In this document: in pieces, positions 1 through 5,618 of the stretch | How the letters are laid out: every line of letters begins with the position of its first letter | Numbering within the stretch: the first letter of the stretch is position 1 | Source: Candidatus Omnitrophota bacterium | GTDB lineage: Bacteria; Omnitrophota; Gorgyraeia; Tantalellales; Tantalellaceae | NCBI GenBank assembly: GCA_013204685.1 | Contig: JABMSC010000122.1 | Span: 1 to 5,618, forward strand | DNA length: 5,618 nucleotides | Direction of reading: 5' to 3' | Program-made: the position numbers and the translations under genes | Notes under the pieces: generated by a model | Databases searched by the model: none | Seen by the model: the letters and a program-made list of their open reading frames with translations, nothing else | What the model was told of the DNA's origin: nothing

Positions 1-319
1 ACCACAGAGGCCAAACATTAACAGTAACGCCTTATGATGGAACAAATAAAGAATCAGGATTTAAGGCTTTTGACGGAAAAGAACTTGTAGCGTATTTCAA
101 CGCTAAAACAGGCAAAAAATGGGTAAAGCAAAAAAAAGGAGAAACTAGAAAAGTCAGCTATAACGGAATGATCAGTTGGTACGGTCAAACCTATTCTGCA
201 GGCATATACCACAGAGGCCAAACATTAACAGTAACGCCTTATGATGGAACAAATAAAGAATCAGGATTTAAGGCTTTTGACGGAAAAGAACTTGTAGCGT
301 ATTTCAACGCTAAAACAGG
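1..319 (+). repeat. 207-base-period direct repeat with a 112-base exact match
   Basis: Bases 1-112 are identical to bases 208-319, a period of 207 bases (69 codons), matching one barrel repeat. The match ends at 113 versus 320 (C versus T) and similarity continues at lower level. Identity includes third codon positions, so the two copies separated recently or were homogenised. The left boundary is outside the window, so more copies may lie upstream. Confidence 0.95.
3..146 (+). repeat. Beta-barrel repeat 1, cut at its start by the window edge
   Basis: Residues 1-48 are the C-terminal two thirds of the repeat: HRGQTLTVTPYDGTN, SGFKAFDGKELVAYF, then a TGKKW end and a lysine-rich linker. The missing first third should lie just upstream. 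It is almost the same as repeat 2 at DNA level. Alternating hydrophobic residues and conserved glycines point to short beta strands. See repeat 2 for family assignment. Confidence 0.85.
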
Positions 320-3300
320 TGAAAAGTGGATAAAGCCAAAAGAAAAAGAAATTAGAAAGGTCAGCCGTAACGGAACGATCAGTTGGCACGGCCAAACCTG
401 TTTGGTTGGACCACACCGCAGAGGCCAGACATTAACACTAACACCTTTTGATGGAACAAATAATAAATCAGGATTTAAGGCTTTTGACGGAGAAGAACTT
501 GTGGCGTGGCATAATTTCAAAACCGAAGAAAAATGGATATCCGAAAAAACTAAGGACAGAGACCATCTTGCCATCGAGGCCGCTACTACGGAGGAAGAGC
601 ATGAGAAGATGTCTCCATCCCCTCCAAAACACAAGAAAATATTGTATTTGCCATCATACGCGGAGGAAACAATAAGGGCGATAGAGGAAACAGATGCCGA
701 TATAGCAGAAGTGGCCAGAATGCTGGGCCTAAGCCGAACCGCTGTTAGATATAGAATAAAACAGATAAGAAAAATTGCAGCATCAGTCGGGGATCAAGTC
801 ACACTTGACAGAATTGACAAAGCATTGAAAAGTTCTAGCACCAAATCTGTCCTTGACGAAGAAGGCTCGGTACCGCTTGCAGGAAGTGTAATACTCGGTG
901 GCATCGCTATGTTAGGTCTCGTTCTATTTTATAACTACCACGAAATAAGTGCGTTCCTCCAGGAAACCAACTGGATGTCGTATATAAATACTGCTATGTT
1001 CTCCGTAGGGGTTCTCGCTATGGTGTGGCATGGGAAGTATAAGAAGGGCGAAGAAGAGAAGAAGGCAGGAGAGGAGGGGGTTTTATATGAAGTTATCAAT
1101 ATGGAAATACACCTTTTATTAAACATGCTTGAAGACAAATCATCTTTAATAGCCATGGATGTTGAACAATTACGGGACAATATAAGCGAAAGATATGGAA
1201 TATCTACCGGATTAATAGAATTAAGAAATTTACTCAGCAGTCCAGCATTTGATAATTACCTTGAGCAAAGCGGTCTTGAGTGTGTGTGGGAAGATAGCGC
1301 GCGCAGTACACTTATGGTACTTCGCATGGAACCGGATATGGAGCCGGAGGTGAGCAAAAAACCGATAAAACCAAAAGAAAAAGGAACTCGAAAGGTCAGC
1401 CATAATGGAACGATAAGCTGGAATAGCCAAAACTATTTTATAAGCATACACTTAAGATACCAAACATTAAGAGTCGAACCTTATGATGGAACAAATAATA
1501 AATCAGGATTTAAGGCTTTTGACGGAAAAGAACTTGTGGCGTGGCAGAACTTCGAAACAAATGAAAAATGGACAAAACCAGCAGATGTTGTTCTGCCGCC
1601 ATATGCAGAGGAAACAATAAAAGAGTTAGAAAAAATCGATACCAGTATGAGAAAAGTGGCCAAAAAGTTGGGCACGAGCCTAAGCAATGTTGTCCGTAAA
1701 ATAAAACAAATAAGAAAGATGGCAGTATTAATCGGGGATCAAGCTACGCTTGACAGGATTGACAAGGCGTTTAGGGCTAGGGCAGAAAAAAAAGAAGTTC
1801 TTGCGAAAAAGAGAATAAAAGCAATAAAAAAAGCAGGTGGTGATCGTGCAGAAGCAGCTAGAAAGCTGGGTATGTTGCGGGATGCTCTTTATCACTGGAT
1901 AAACTATACAATAGAAAACGGCAATCCAGATACAGTAAAAAAGCTTAAAGAGGCATTAGATCCTGAAACCGCGGACGGTTCTAACGCTAAACCCATTCTT
2001 GACGAAGACGGCTCGGTACCGCTTGTAAGGAGCGTGATACTCGGTGGCATCGCTATGTTAGGTCTCATTCTATTCTATAACAACTACCCCGCAATAAGTA
2101 CGTTTTTCCAGGAAACCAATTGGTTACCGTACATAGGTACTGCAATGTTTCCTTTTGGCGCTCTCGCTACAGCGTGGTCTAGGAAAGGGTCAGAAGACGA
2201 GAAAACAGAACCGTCCCGGGAGACAAGTCTTATGTCACATTTAACTAGCGAGAAAAAGGTCACTATAGATATCGGCTTAGATCAATTGGATCGATTAACA
2301 GATAGAGGGCTGATTCATACCATCGCTACAGAGGCTTTGCAGCGAAGAGGAATTCAACTAGAAGTAGAAGATAAGTTCCCTGAAAAATGTCAATTGTTTG
2401 TAAAGATTAAAAAAGAGGGTGGAGATGGAGATGTAATTTTGCGCATATCTGTGCTGCGTAATCATGAATATCTTGGTGAAAATATAATGCGTCTGGATCA
2501 AATTGTTCTGCCTGACCCATTCCCGCTTGGCAGAAGGATTATGCCGCTCGTTTACCGTTGGGTAGCGACAGAAGAATCTCTTGTTGATAAGTACGGAGGA
2601 TGGAGAATTTTCTGTCCTCAAACCCCATTGAAGTCCGCCAAAGCCTGGGAAAGAAGTGGCTTCTTCCAAGCCGAACCACTCTCATTTGATAAACCCCAGT
2701 CATCTTATGCGCTGCATGGTATTTTTCCGACCTGGGGAAAAACTAGGGACAGCGACCGTTTTTCGTCGGCAGAAAAATCCGGTGCGACAGAAACGGTAAA
2801 GCCGAAAGCTAAAAAAACAGAACCGTCCCCAGATACTACGCATGATGACAAACGGGATAGTGCAATTGCGATAGGCGAATATTATGATGATGGAGAAACC
2901 AATTATTGGATGGATACCTATTCTTGGCACCCGGTTACGGGAGTGTTTGGAGTAAGTTCTACGACTGATCTTCTGAAAATATGCGAACGTTTCCTTATAG
3001 ATAAACCAGATGCACGAGTGCTTGATCTGGGGCACGGTACCGGCAAAGCCGCCGCCATATTTTCATTATATTCGCATTACGTTAAAGGCAAAGAGATGAG
3101 AGCCAACCTGCATGATCAGGCTGTAACGTGTATCAGTGATTTTGGTGATGAGGGTATGTTAGATCCTAGTTCGATACACCTTGAGTGCGGCGATTTCTTC
3201 AAAGAAGATTTTTCGCAATACGACCTTATCTATCAGTATTTTCCCTTTGATCGTTGGGAGGAAGACACGCACAGATTAAGAGGAAAAGAGATGATCCGCC

Positions 3301-5618
3301 GGCTTGATGAAAAACTCGCCAGAGAGCTCAAACCAGGTGCCGTATTCGTATTAAATCATGCGGGTGAACCCGAAGACTTAGACGGAAAATTCCCGTCTCT
3401 TGAAAGAATTGAGCTTCCGCGTGCAACAGGCGACGATGAAGTGGACTTTTCGACAAATATTGTTGTATTTCGTGTCAAAGAAAAAACAGTTGAAGAAACA
3501 CCCGCCACGGCGGGGGACAGGTCTGGGTTACAGCCAGGGACAGGCGCAAGTGTTGCGTCAGGGACGTCCCCAAGTGAAGAGATGCAAGGACTGGATGTAT
3601 CCGGTGTCCCTATTATTAAATATCCTGATCAAATGTTTATACGCGAGTCTGATTCGCAAGAAGTCAGTGCAAGCAATACAATTGCTATAGTAGAAACGGG
3701 TATAGTTACAAAGTATGCACCTACACCTATTGCTGCTCGCGTCTTCCGTACTCGGTATGGCAAACTAGGAGTTGAATTCGGTCGGTTGAGCAGAGATAGA
3801 AATAAGTTTGAGACAATTCCGGCTTATGAATATATTCAATATCTTGAAAGGACTTCACTTGCTTCAGGTAAATCTAGTCTAGAGAGGTCGATTTTAGACG
3901 ACCCTCTTGTCAGGACACTTCAAAGGAAGGCGATGGCTCGTGAATCGGCGAAGAGTGAAAAAATAAGTGTTACCCCAATTTCTGATAGCTTAGTGATAGA
4001 TCAGCATATGGGAGAAGACGATGTATTTGCAAAGATTCTTAGGGAAATTTCTAATTTCGGACCACAAGCAAAACCAAGCGCAGCAACTATTGAGAGAAGG
4101 CAATTATTGGATTCGGCTCATCCCGAAATAATAGCGGCTATTAGAACATACTTTGAGGAACAATATCCGGATGAAGATTTTTCATCACTAAAGATTATTA
4201 TTACTGCCGGTGGCAGCACGCAAACAGGGGTAGCGCAAGATGGAAGCGACCTCGACCTTTACTTCTTAGTAGATGATTCGGAGTTGAGAGAAGAATTTCA
4301 ATTTAAACCAAGCGCTAAACCAGCTGTTGTAAGAAAGGCAAGAGAAATAATCAGCGAAATGATCGATAAACAGAATTTGACAGGAATAAGAAAACATCAT
4401 CCAACCAATATCGTTGGAAGAAAAACATGGTTTTTACGAGATATCATCAGGAATCCAAAAAATCGTATCAACACTCGTGAAATAGCGAACGCATTCCTTG
4501 TGTCTTGTGGACCGGTTGAATCTATTCGCCGCAAATTATTGCATGCAATCATGTCTTTAGACGAGCCTTATAAAAAATGGGCTGCTATTCAAAAAAAATG
4601 GCGTACATATGTCAATCATCAGCATGTGGGTAGATTAGATCCCGAGTATGTACCAAGGGATGGCTTATCTCTTGACCTTCCTGTTTTGGAAACAATGTTG
4701 AAAATATATAATATAGCTACCCCTGCCGCGCCGGACAAACTAGTGACTCAGGAATCGGTTGCTGAACCAGAAACAAAACTCCCCCCCGAAGGTGGTGGGA
4801 GAAGTGATCTTACGGAGTATGCGCAGGATACAGCTACAAAAGCGGAAGACTTAGTGCTGTACGTTAAGAAAAATATGCCTTTCCCCGATACTGTCGAAAC
4901 AATCGTAGACGCGCTCTGGATGGATCCGGCGGACATGGCGGATCCGACTCAGCTAGCTCAAGGCGACCTTGCAAAATTAATGGAGTTCGGAAGATTTTTA
5001 GAAGAAAGCAATGTAGCCGAGCCCTTAAAGCAGGCGTTTAGGGAGAGAAATACCGAATTAAGTGCGGCTCGGGAACCAGCGAGGGACGAGGGAGAGGATG
5101 AAATACCTGCTGCAATAAAACCCGGCCCGACCTCATCTACGGCATCGGTTGCATTGGAACTTCAGGAATTTATTGAGAAATATTCTTTTGGTGCAAACAA
5201 ACTTGGGGATGGTACTGTGTATCAAGCAACTCCATATCCTGCGATTATTACAGCTTTTGATGAACTGGAGAAATTATATGGAGGAAAAGGGAGCTTACAC
5301 GGAAAGCACCTTTTGGATTTTGGAACAGGTGATTTGCGGGTTGCCTTGATTGCTGCAAATCTTTATGGGATGAAGGTGACAGCGGTTGAAAACGATAAAG
5401 AAACCTGTTTCAGAGCCTTGCAAAATTATCAAAAAGCTTGGCAGAGAGGGTTTGCCGAGAATATAGAATTTATTAACGAACCGATAGACGCATTTAATTT
5501 AGATTGGCGAAAGTTTGACGCCGTATTCTTTTTTTACACACATTCAGAATATGATGGTGGCAGATACATCCGCGACGGATTACAAAGAAAAGCAAAGGAA
5601 TTGAAAGATAATGGTGTG
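3..5618 (+). CDS. Interior fragment of a giant multidomain membrane-anchored protein (both ends missing)
   Basis: One frame stays open for 1,872 codons across the entire window, so the gene starts upstream and ends downstream. The first complete codon is at base 3. Coding is supported by internal repeats that keep frame, by recognisable motifs at many points along the same frame, and by linkers rich in E, K, P, S and T between compact segments. Order: three barrel repeats, HTH, membrane hairpin, spacer, fourth barrel, two HTHs, second hairpin, possible GNAT-like domain, methyltransferase, unknown domain, nucleotidyltransferase, helical region, second methyltransferase. No frameshift or internal stop is seen, so I read it as one polypeptide. 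Function is unknown. The modules suggest a cytoplasmic-face, membrane-tethered protein that modifies nucleic acid, protein or a small molecule. Similar giant mosaic proteins are known in Omnitrophota; assignment to that phylum is inference. Whether it is processed into smaller pieces cannot be seen. Confidence 0.93.
147..353 (+). repeat. Beta-barrel repeat 2, transposase C-terminal-like (69 residues)
   Basis: Residues 49-117. The strand pattern is RKVSxNGxISWxGQ, then RGQTLTVTPYDG, then FKAFDGKELVAYF, closing with EKWIKPKEKE. This order (RKVS-G-IS, a YxxG/RGQ turn, strand, FDGKELVA) resembles the small C-terminal beta-barrel of IS481/Mu-type DDE transposases (Mu_transpos_C-like), where the sequence reads RKVSxxGxIS...G....RGxxVxV...GxxxV. 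That barrel helps bind DNA in transposases. Here there is no DDE catalytic core next to it and the barrel is arrayed in tandem, so a DNA-binding or purely structural use is possible. The family match is by eye; an unrelated SH3-like repeat is the alternative. Confidence 0.6.
354..542 (+). repeat. Beta-barrel repeat 3
   Basis: Residues 118-180. It keeps RKVSRNGTISWHGQ, RGQTLTLTPFDGTN, SGFKAFDGEELVAW and EEKW. The turn between strands differs from repeat 2 (CLVGPHR instead of YSAGIYH). It is followed by a charged linker (about 543-641) containing an EEEHEK run and SPSPP, leading into the first HTH. It is the last of the tandem set; the next copy is about 850 bases away. Confidence 0.85.
642..839 (+). 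other. Helix-turn-helix domain 1 (Fis/PucR-like)
   Basis: Residues 214-279. After LPSYAEETIRAIEETDAD comes a clear helix-turn-helix at residues 231-257: helix IAEVARMLG, turn LS, recognition helix RTAVRYRIKQIRK. The pattern 'xxAxxLGxSRxxxxYRxxxI' is typical of Fis-type (HTH_8) and PucR C-terminal DNA-binding helices. A second conserved part follows, GDQVTLDRIDKAL, also present after HTH 2. It probably binds DNA; the target is unknown. The position next to transposase-like barrels suggests both came from a transposase or regulator, which is inference. Confidence 0.7.
852..1031 (+). other. Membrane hairpin 1 (two predicted transmembrane segments)
   Basis: Residues 284-343. After LDEEGSVPLAG come two hydrophobic segments: SVILGGIAMLGLVLFY (295-310) and roughly WMSYINTAMFSVGVLAMVW (324-342). 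The loop between them, NYHEISAFLQETN, contains acidic residues and no lysine or arginine. The segment after the second helix (KYKKGEEEKK) is rich in lysine. By the positive-inside rule the loop faces out and both flanks face the cytoplasm. The helices are short (16-19 residues; the first may extend to about 20 with PLAG), so an intramembrane hairpin is an alternative. Confidence 0.75.
1032..1364 (+). other. Unrecognised helical spacer domain after hairpin 1
   Basis: Residues 344-454. A lysine/glutamate stretch is followed by what looks like an alpha-helical region (VINMEIHLLLNMLEDK, then VEQLRDNISERYG, then LIELRNLLSSPAFDNYL). It ends in a possible strand (LECVWED, STLMVLRME) and a PEVSKKP linker. 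No catalytic motif is seen and I do not recognise a family. It has no counterpart after hairpin 2, where a different domain follows. Confidence 0.55.
1389..1577 (+). repeat. Beta-barrel repeat 4, separated from the tandem set
   Basis: Residues 463-525. It has RKVSHNGTISW, then NSQNYFISIHLRYQ in place of the usual GQ..RGQ turn, then TLRVEPYDGTN, SGFKAFDGKELVAW and NEKW. The linker before it (IKPKEKGT) matches the linker between repeats 2 and 3 (IKPKEKEI), so homology begins near base 1365. Its central 63 bases differ from repeat 3 at only one position. It opens the second copy of the barrel-HTH-hairpin cassette. Confidence 0.85.
1584..1784 (+). other. Helix-turn-helix domain 2, paralogue of domain 1
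   Basis: Residues 528-594. It aligns without gaps to HTH 1: LPPYAEETIKELE, then helix MRKVAKKLG at 548-556, turn TS, helix LSNVVRKIKQIRK, then GDQATLDRIDKAF. The helix before the turn keeps the A..LG core, but the recognition helix has lost the SR..YR pattern (SLSNVVRK). It may bind a different sequence or no DNA at all. Confidence 0.65.
1803..1913 (+). other. Helix-turn-helix 3 (Fis HTH_8-like), present only in the second cassette
   Basis: Residues 601-637. A lysine-rich helix AKKRIKAIKKA leads into GGDRAEAARKLGM and then LRDALYHWI. The GGxxxEAARxLGxxxxxLYxW pattern is the standard Fis/HTH_8 motif found at the end of NtrC-family activators and in transposase HTHs. It is less similar to HTH 1 and 2 than they are to each other, so it looks like an insertion of another module. 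A helical tail rich in K and E runs on to about 1970, then a linker (NAKPILDEDGSVPL) shared with the first hairpin. Confidence 0.7.
1998..2180 (+). other. Membrane hairpin 2, copy of hairpin 1
   Basis: Residues 666-726. It has the same LDEDGSVPL lead, then SVILGGIAMLGLILFY (677-692), a loop NNYPAISTFFQETN, and a second helix WLPYIGTAMFPFGALATAW (707-725) followed by SRKG. Bases 2037-2066 are identical to 891-920. With two hairpins, the barrels, HTHs and the later enzyme modules would all be on the cytoplasmic side. A proline (MFPFG) in the second helix may bend it. Confidence 0.75.
2232..2741 (+). other. Unassigned alpha/beta domain, possibly a degenerate GNAT acetyltransferase fold
   Basis: Residues 744-913. 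It starts after an acidic linker (EDEKTEPSRE). Predicted strands VTIDIG, CQLFVKIKK and VILRISVL are followed by LDQIVLPDPFPLGRRIMP, a long helix (LVYRWVATEESLVDKYG), a strand WRIFCPQ and TPLKSAKAWERSGFF. The end resembles GNAT enzymes, where an acetyl-CoA loop and helix are followed by a strand and an 'A..(Y/W)...GF' segment. The usual Q/RxxGxG/A loop is only partly there (PLGRR), so acetyl-CoA binding is doubtful. It could equally be an unrelated fold. Confidence 0.35.
2742..2855 (+). other. Charged linker before methyltransferase 1
   Basis: Residues 914-951 are rich in K, E, D, S, T and P (SSAEKSGATETVKPKAKK and TEPSPDTTHDDKR) with no predicted structure. The short KKTEPS element echoes EKTEPS after hairpin 2 (residues 733-738), suggesting linker sequence is reused between modules. 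Confidence 0.6.
2856..3479 (+). other. SAM-dependent methyltransferase domain 1 (class I Rossmann fold)
   Basis: Residues 952-1159, about the usual size of a complete class I methyltransferase. An N-terminal helical cap (WMDTYSWHPVTGVFG, then TTDLLKICERFL) precedes motif I, ARVLDLGHGTGK, with D1008 and the GxGxG loop at 1010-1014. Later come the acidic GDFF (D1064), the motif IV strand YDLIYQYFPFD (1073-1083), and the LKPGAVFVLNH strand (1109-1119) before the last strands (STNIVVFRVK). The SAM-binding residues look intact, so it may be active. The substrate is not shown: there is no NPPY/DPPY DNA-amine signature. It follows the GNAT-like region and precedes a proline/serine/glycine linker. 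Confidence 0.75.
3480..3590 (+). other. Low-complexity interdomain linker
   Basis: Residues 1160-1196 are rich in E, T, P, G, A and S (EETPATAGDRSGLQPGTG and ASGTSPSEE). No secondary structure or motif is seen; it separates methyltransferase 1 from the next domain. Confidence 0.65.
3591..4061 (+). other. Unrecognised domain between methyltransferase 1 and the nucleotidyltransferase
   Basis: Residues 1197-1353. The first half looks beta-rich (VPIIKYPDQMFIRE, NTIAIVETGIV, RVFRTRYGKLGVEFG); the second is mostly helical (AYEYIQYLERTS, PLVRTLQRKAMARES, DVFAKILREISNF). No catalytic or metal-binding motif stands out and I cannot name a family. It may be a specificity or assembly domain for the flanking enzymes. 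Confidence 0.5.
4086..4718 (+). other. Pol-beta superfamily nucleotidyltransferase domain
   Basis: Residues 1362-1572. After helices (IERRQLLDSA, EIIAAIRTYFEEQYPD) comes strand SLKIIITAGGS and then the signature: G1404-S1405, ten residues, D1416-L-D1418 followed by LYFLVDD. This GSx10DxD pattern is the metal-binding nucleotidyltransferase motif of the pol-beta superfamily (MNT, antibiotic adenylyltransferases, GlnD, CCA-adding enzymes). Such enzymes transfer a nucleotide to protein, RNA or small molecules. The helical C-terminal half (VESIRRKLLHAIMS, KKWAAIQKKWRTYV) fits a substrate or all-helical partner domain. The third carboxylate expected on the next strand is not evident, so activity is uncertain. 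The acceptor is unknown. Confidence 0.75.
4719..5147 (+). other. Linkers flanking a small helical region
   Basis: Residues 1573-1715. A linker (APDKLVTQESVAEPETK, then LPPEGGGR) leads into a helical stretch at about 1602-1690 with amphipathic segments DLTEYAQDTATKAEDLVLYV, TVETIVDALWM, LAKLMEFGRFLEES and VAEPLKQAFRERN. A second linker rich in R, E, P and S follows (EPARDEGEDEIPAAIKPGP). No family is recognised; it may be a helical bundle or a connector. Confidence 0.55.
5148..5618 (+). other. SAM-dependent methyltransferase-like domain 2, cut by the window end
   Basis: Residues 1716-1872. A helical lead (LELQEFIEKYSFG, then TVYQATPYPAIITAFDELEK) precedes motif I LLDFGTGDLRVA, with D1772 and DxGxGD at 1772-1777. 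Next come VTAVENDKE, whose E1796 is in the place of the SAM-ribose-binding acid, and the motif IV strand FDAVFFFYTH (1838-1847). The form resembles the DxGxGDGR motif of many methyltransferases, with the third glycine replaced by leucine (GDLR). The final strands lie beyond the window. Methyltransferase 1 has a similar but not identical layout, so the two may be distant paralogues. Substrate unknown. Confidence 0.7.

Larger units (their letters stand above)
330..2180 (+). repeat. Diverged duplication of a barrel-HTH-membrane hairpin cassette
   Basis: The order barrel, HTH, two-segment hairpin occurs twice: 330-1031 and 1365-2180. Offsets between matching parts are 1,035 bases for the barrel, 945 for the first HTH and 1,146 for the hairpin. 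Copy 1 therefore has about 30 extra residues between barrel and HTH. Copy 2 has about 67 extra residues between HTH and hairpin, and these hold the third HTH. Matching linker sequences (IKPKEK before the barrel, LDEEGSVPL/LDEDGSVPL before the hairpin) show duplication of a continuous block, not repeated independent recruitment. Confidence 0.85.

Noticed and set aside
130..137. A-run (also 4591-4598) and C-run (4781-4787) as frameshift or slippage sites
   Set aside because: The long frame continues with sensible protein sequence on both sides of each run, so no frameshift is needed or indicated.
1..542. CRISPR array or non-coding satellite
   Set aside because: The period is 207 bases, there are no short spacers between short repeats, and the repeat keeps reading frame and a protein pattern.
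239..634. Antisense open frame of 131 codons
   Set aside because: It lies fully over the barrel repeats and its own internal repetition (a block ending SKALNPD...LFVPS occurring twice) is only the reverse complement of those repeats. No ribosome binding site or family resemblance.
147..1913. Insertion sequence or transposon inserted in the gene
   Set aside because: No DDE core, no terminal inverted repeats and no target duplication are seen; the transposase-like parts are in frame with the host protein.
2232..2234. Separate gene starting at the ATG before the GNAT-like region
   Set aside because: No stop codon precedes it in frame and no clear ribosome binding site is present, so there is no evidence of a gene boundary between the repeat and enzyme halves.
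2358..3035. Two antisense open frames (2358-2669 and 2700-3035)
   Set aside because: They overlie well-supported sense domains, including methyltransferase motif I, and their translations have composition typical of shadow frames.
3400..3690. Plus-strand open frame in another phase, also similar ones at 448-675 and 5149-5349
   Set aside because: All are inside the long frame; their translations show no domain, and the long frame has recognisable motifs at the same places.

Overview
The window is the interior of one very large protein-coding gene on the + strand. A single reading frame, with codons starting at positions divisible by 3, runs from base 3 to base 5618 without a stop. It gives 1,872 codons and is open at both ends. 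No start codon with a ribosome binding site, stop, promoter, terminator, RNA gene or intergenic gap is visible. Residue n of the fragment begins at base 3n, and residue numbers below follow that rule.

Layout. Bases 3-542 hold three tandem copies of a roughly 65-residue beta-rich repeat; the first is cut by the window edge. The repeat resembles the small C-terminal beta-barrel of DDE transposases and integrases. A Fis/PucR-like helix-turn-helix (HTH) follows at 642-839, then a two-segment membrane hairpin at 852-1031 and an unrecognised helical spacer to 1388. The whole cassette then recurs: fourth barrel (1389-1577), second HTH (1584-1784), an extra third HTH (1803-1913) and a second hairpin (1998-2180). 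From 2232 the protein becomes a chain of enzyme-like modules joined by low-complexity linkers. These are a possible degenerate GNAT-like domain, a class I SAM-dependent methyltransferase (2856-3479), an unrecognised domain (3591-4061), a pol-beta-type nucleotidyltransferase (4086-4718), a helical region, and a second methyltransferase-like domain cut by the window end (5148-5618).

Organism. The sequence is moderately AT-rich by eye and uses ATA, AGA and AAA codons heavily. Giant mosaic proteins that join nucleotide- and SAM-using enzyme folds with repeats are known from Omnitrophota (formerly OP3 / Candidatus Omnitrophica). That phylum is my best guess, but it is an inference from architecture and not from a marker gene.

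How the parts may work together. The membrane hairpins would anchor the protein, with acidic loops outside and the barrel, HTH and enzyme modules inside. Substrates cannot be named from the sequence. Near-identical DNA in distant repeat copies shows that the repeat part is still expanding or being homogenised, whereas the enzyme part is not repetitive.
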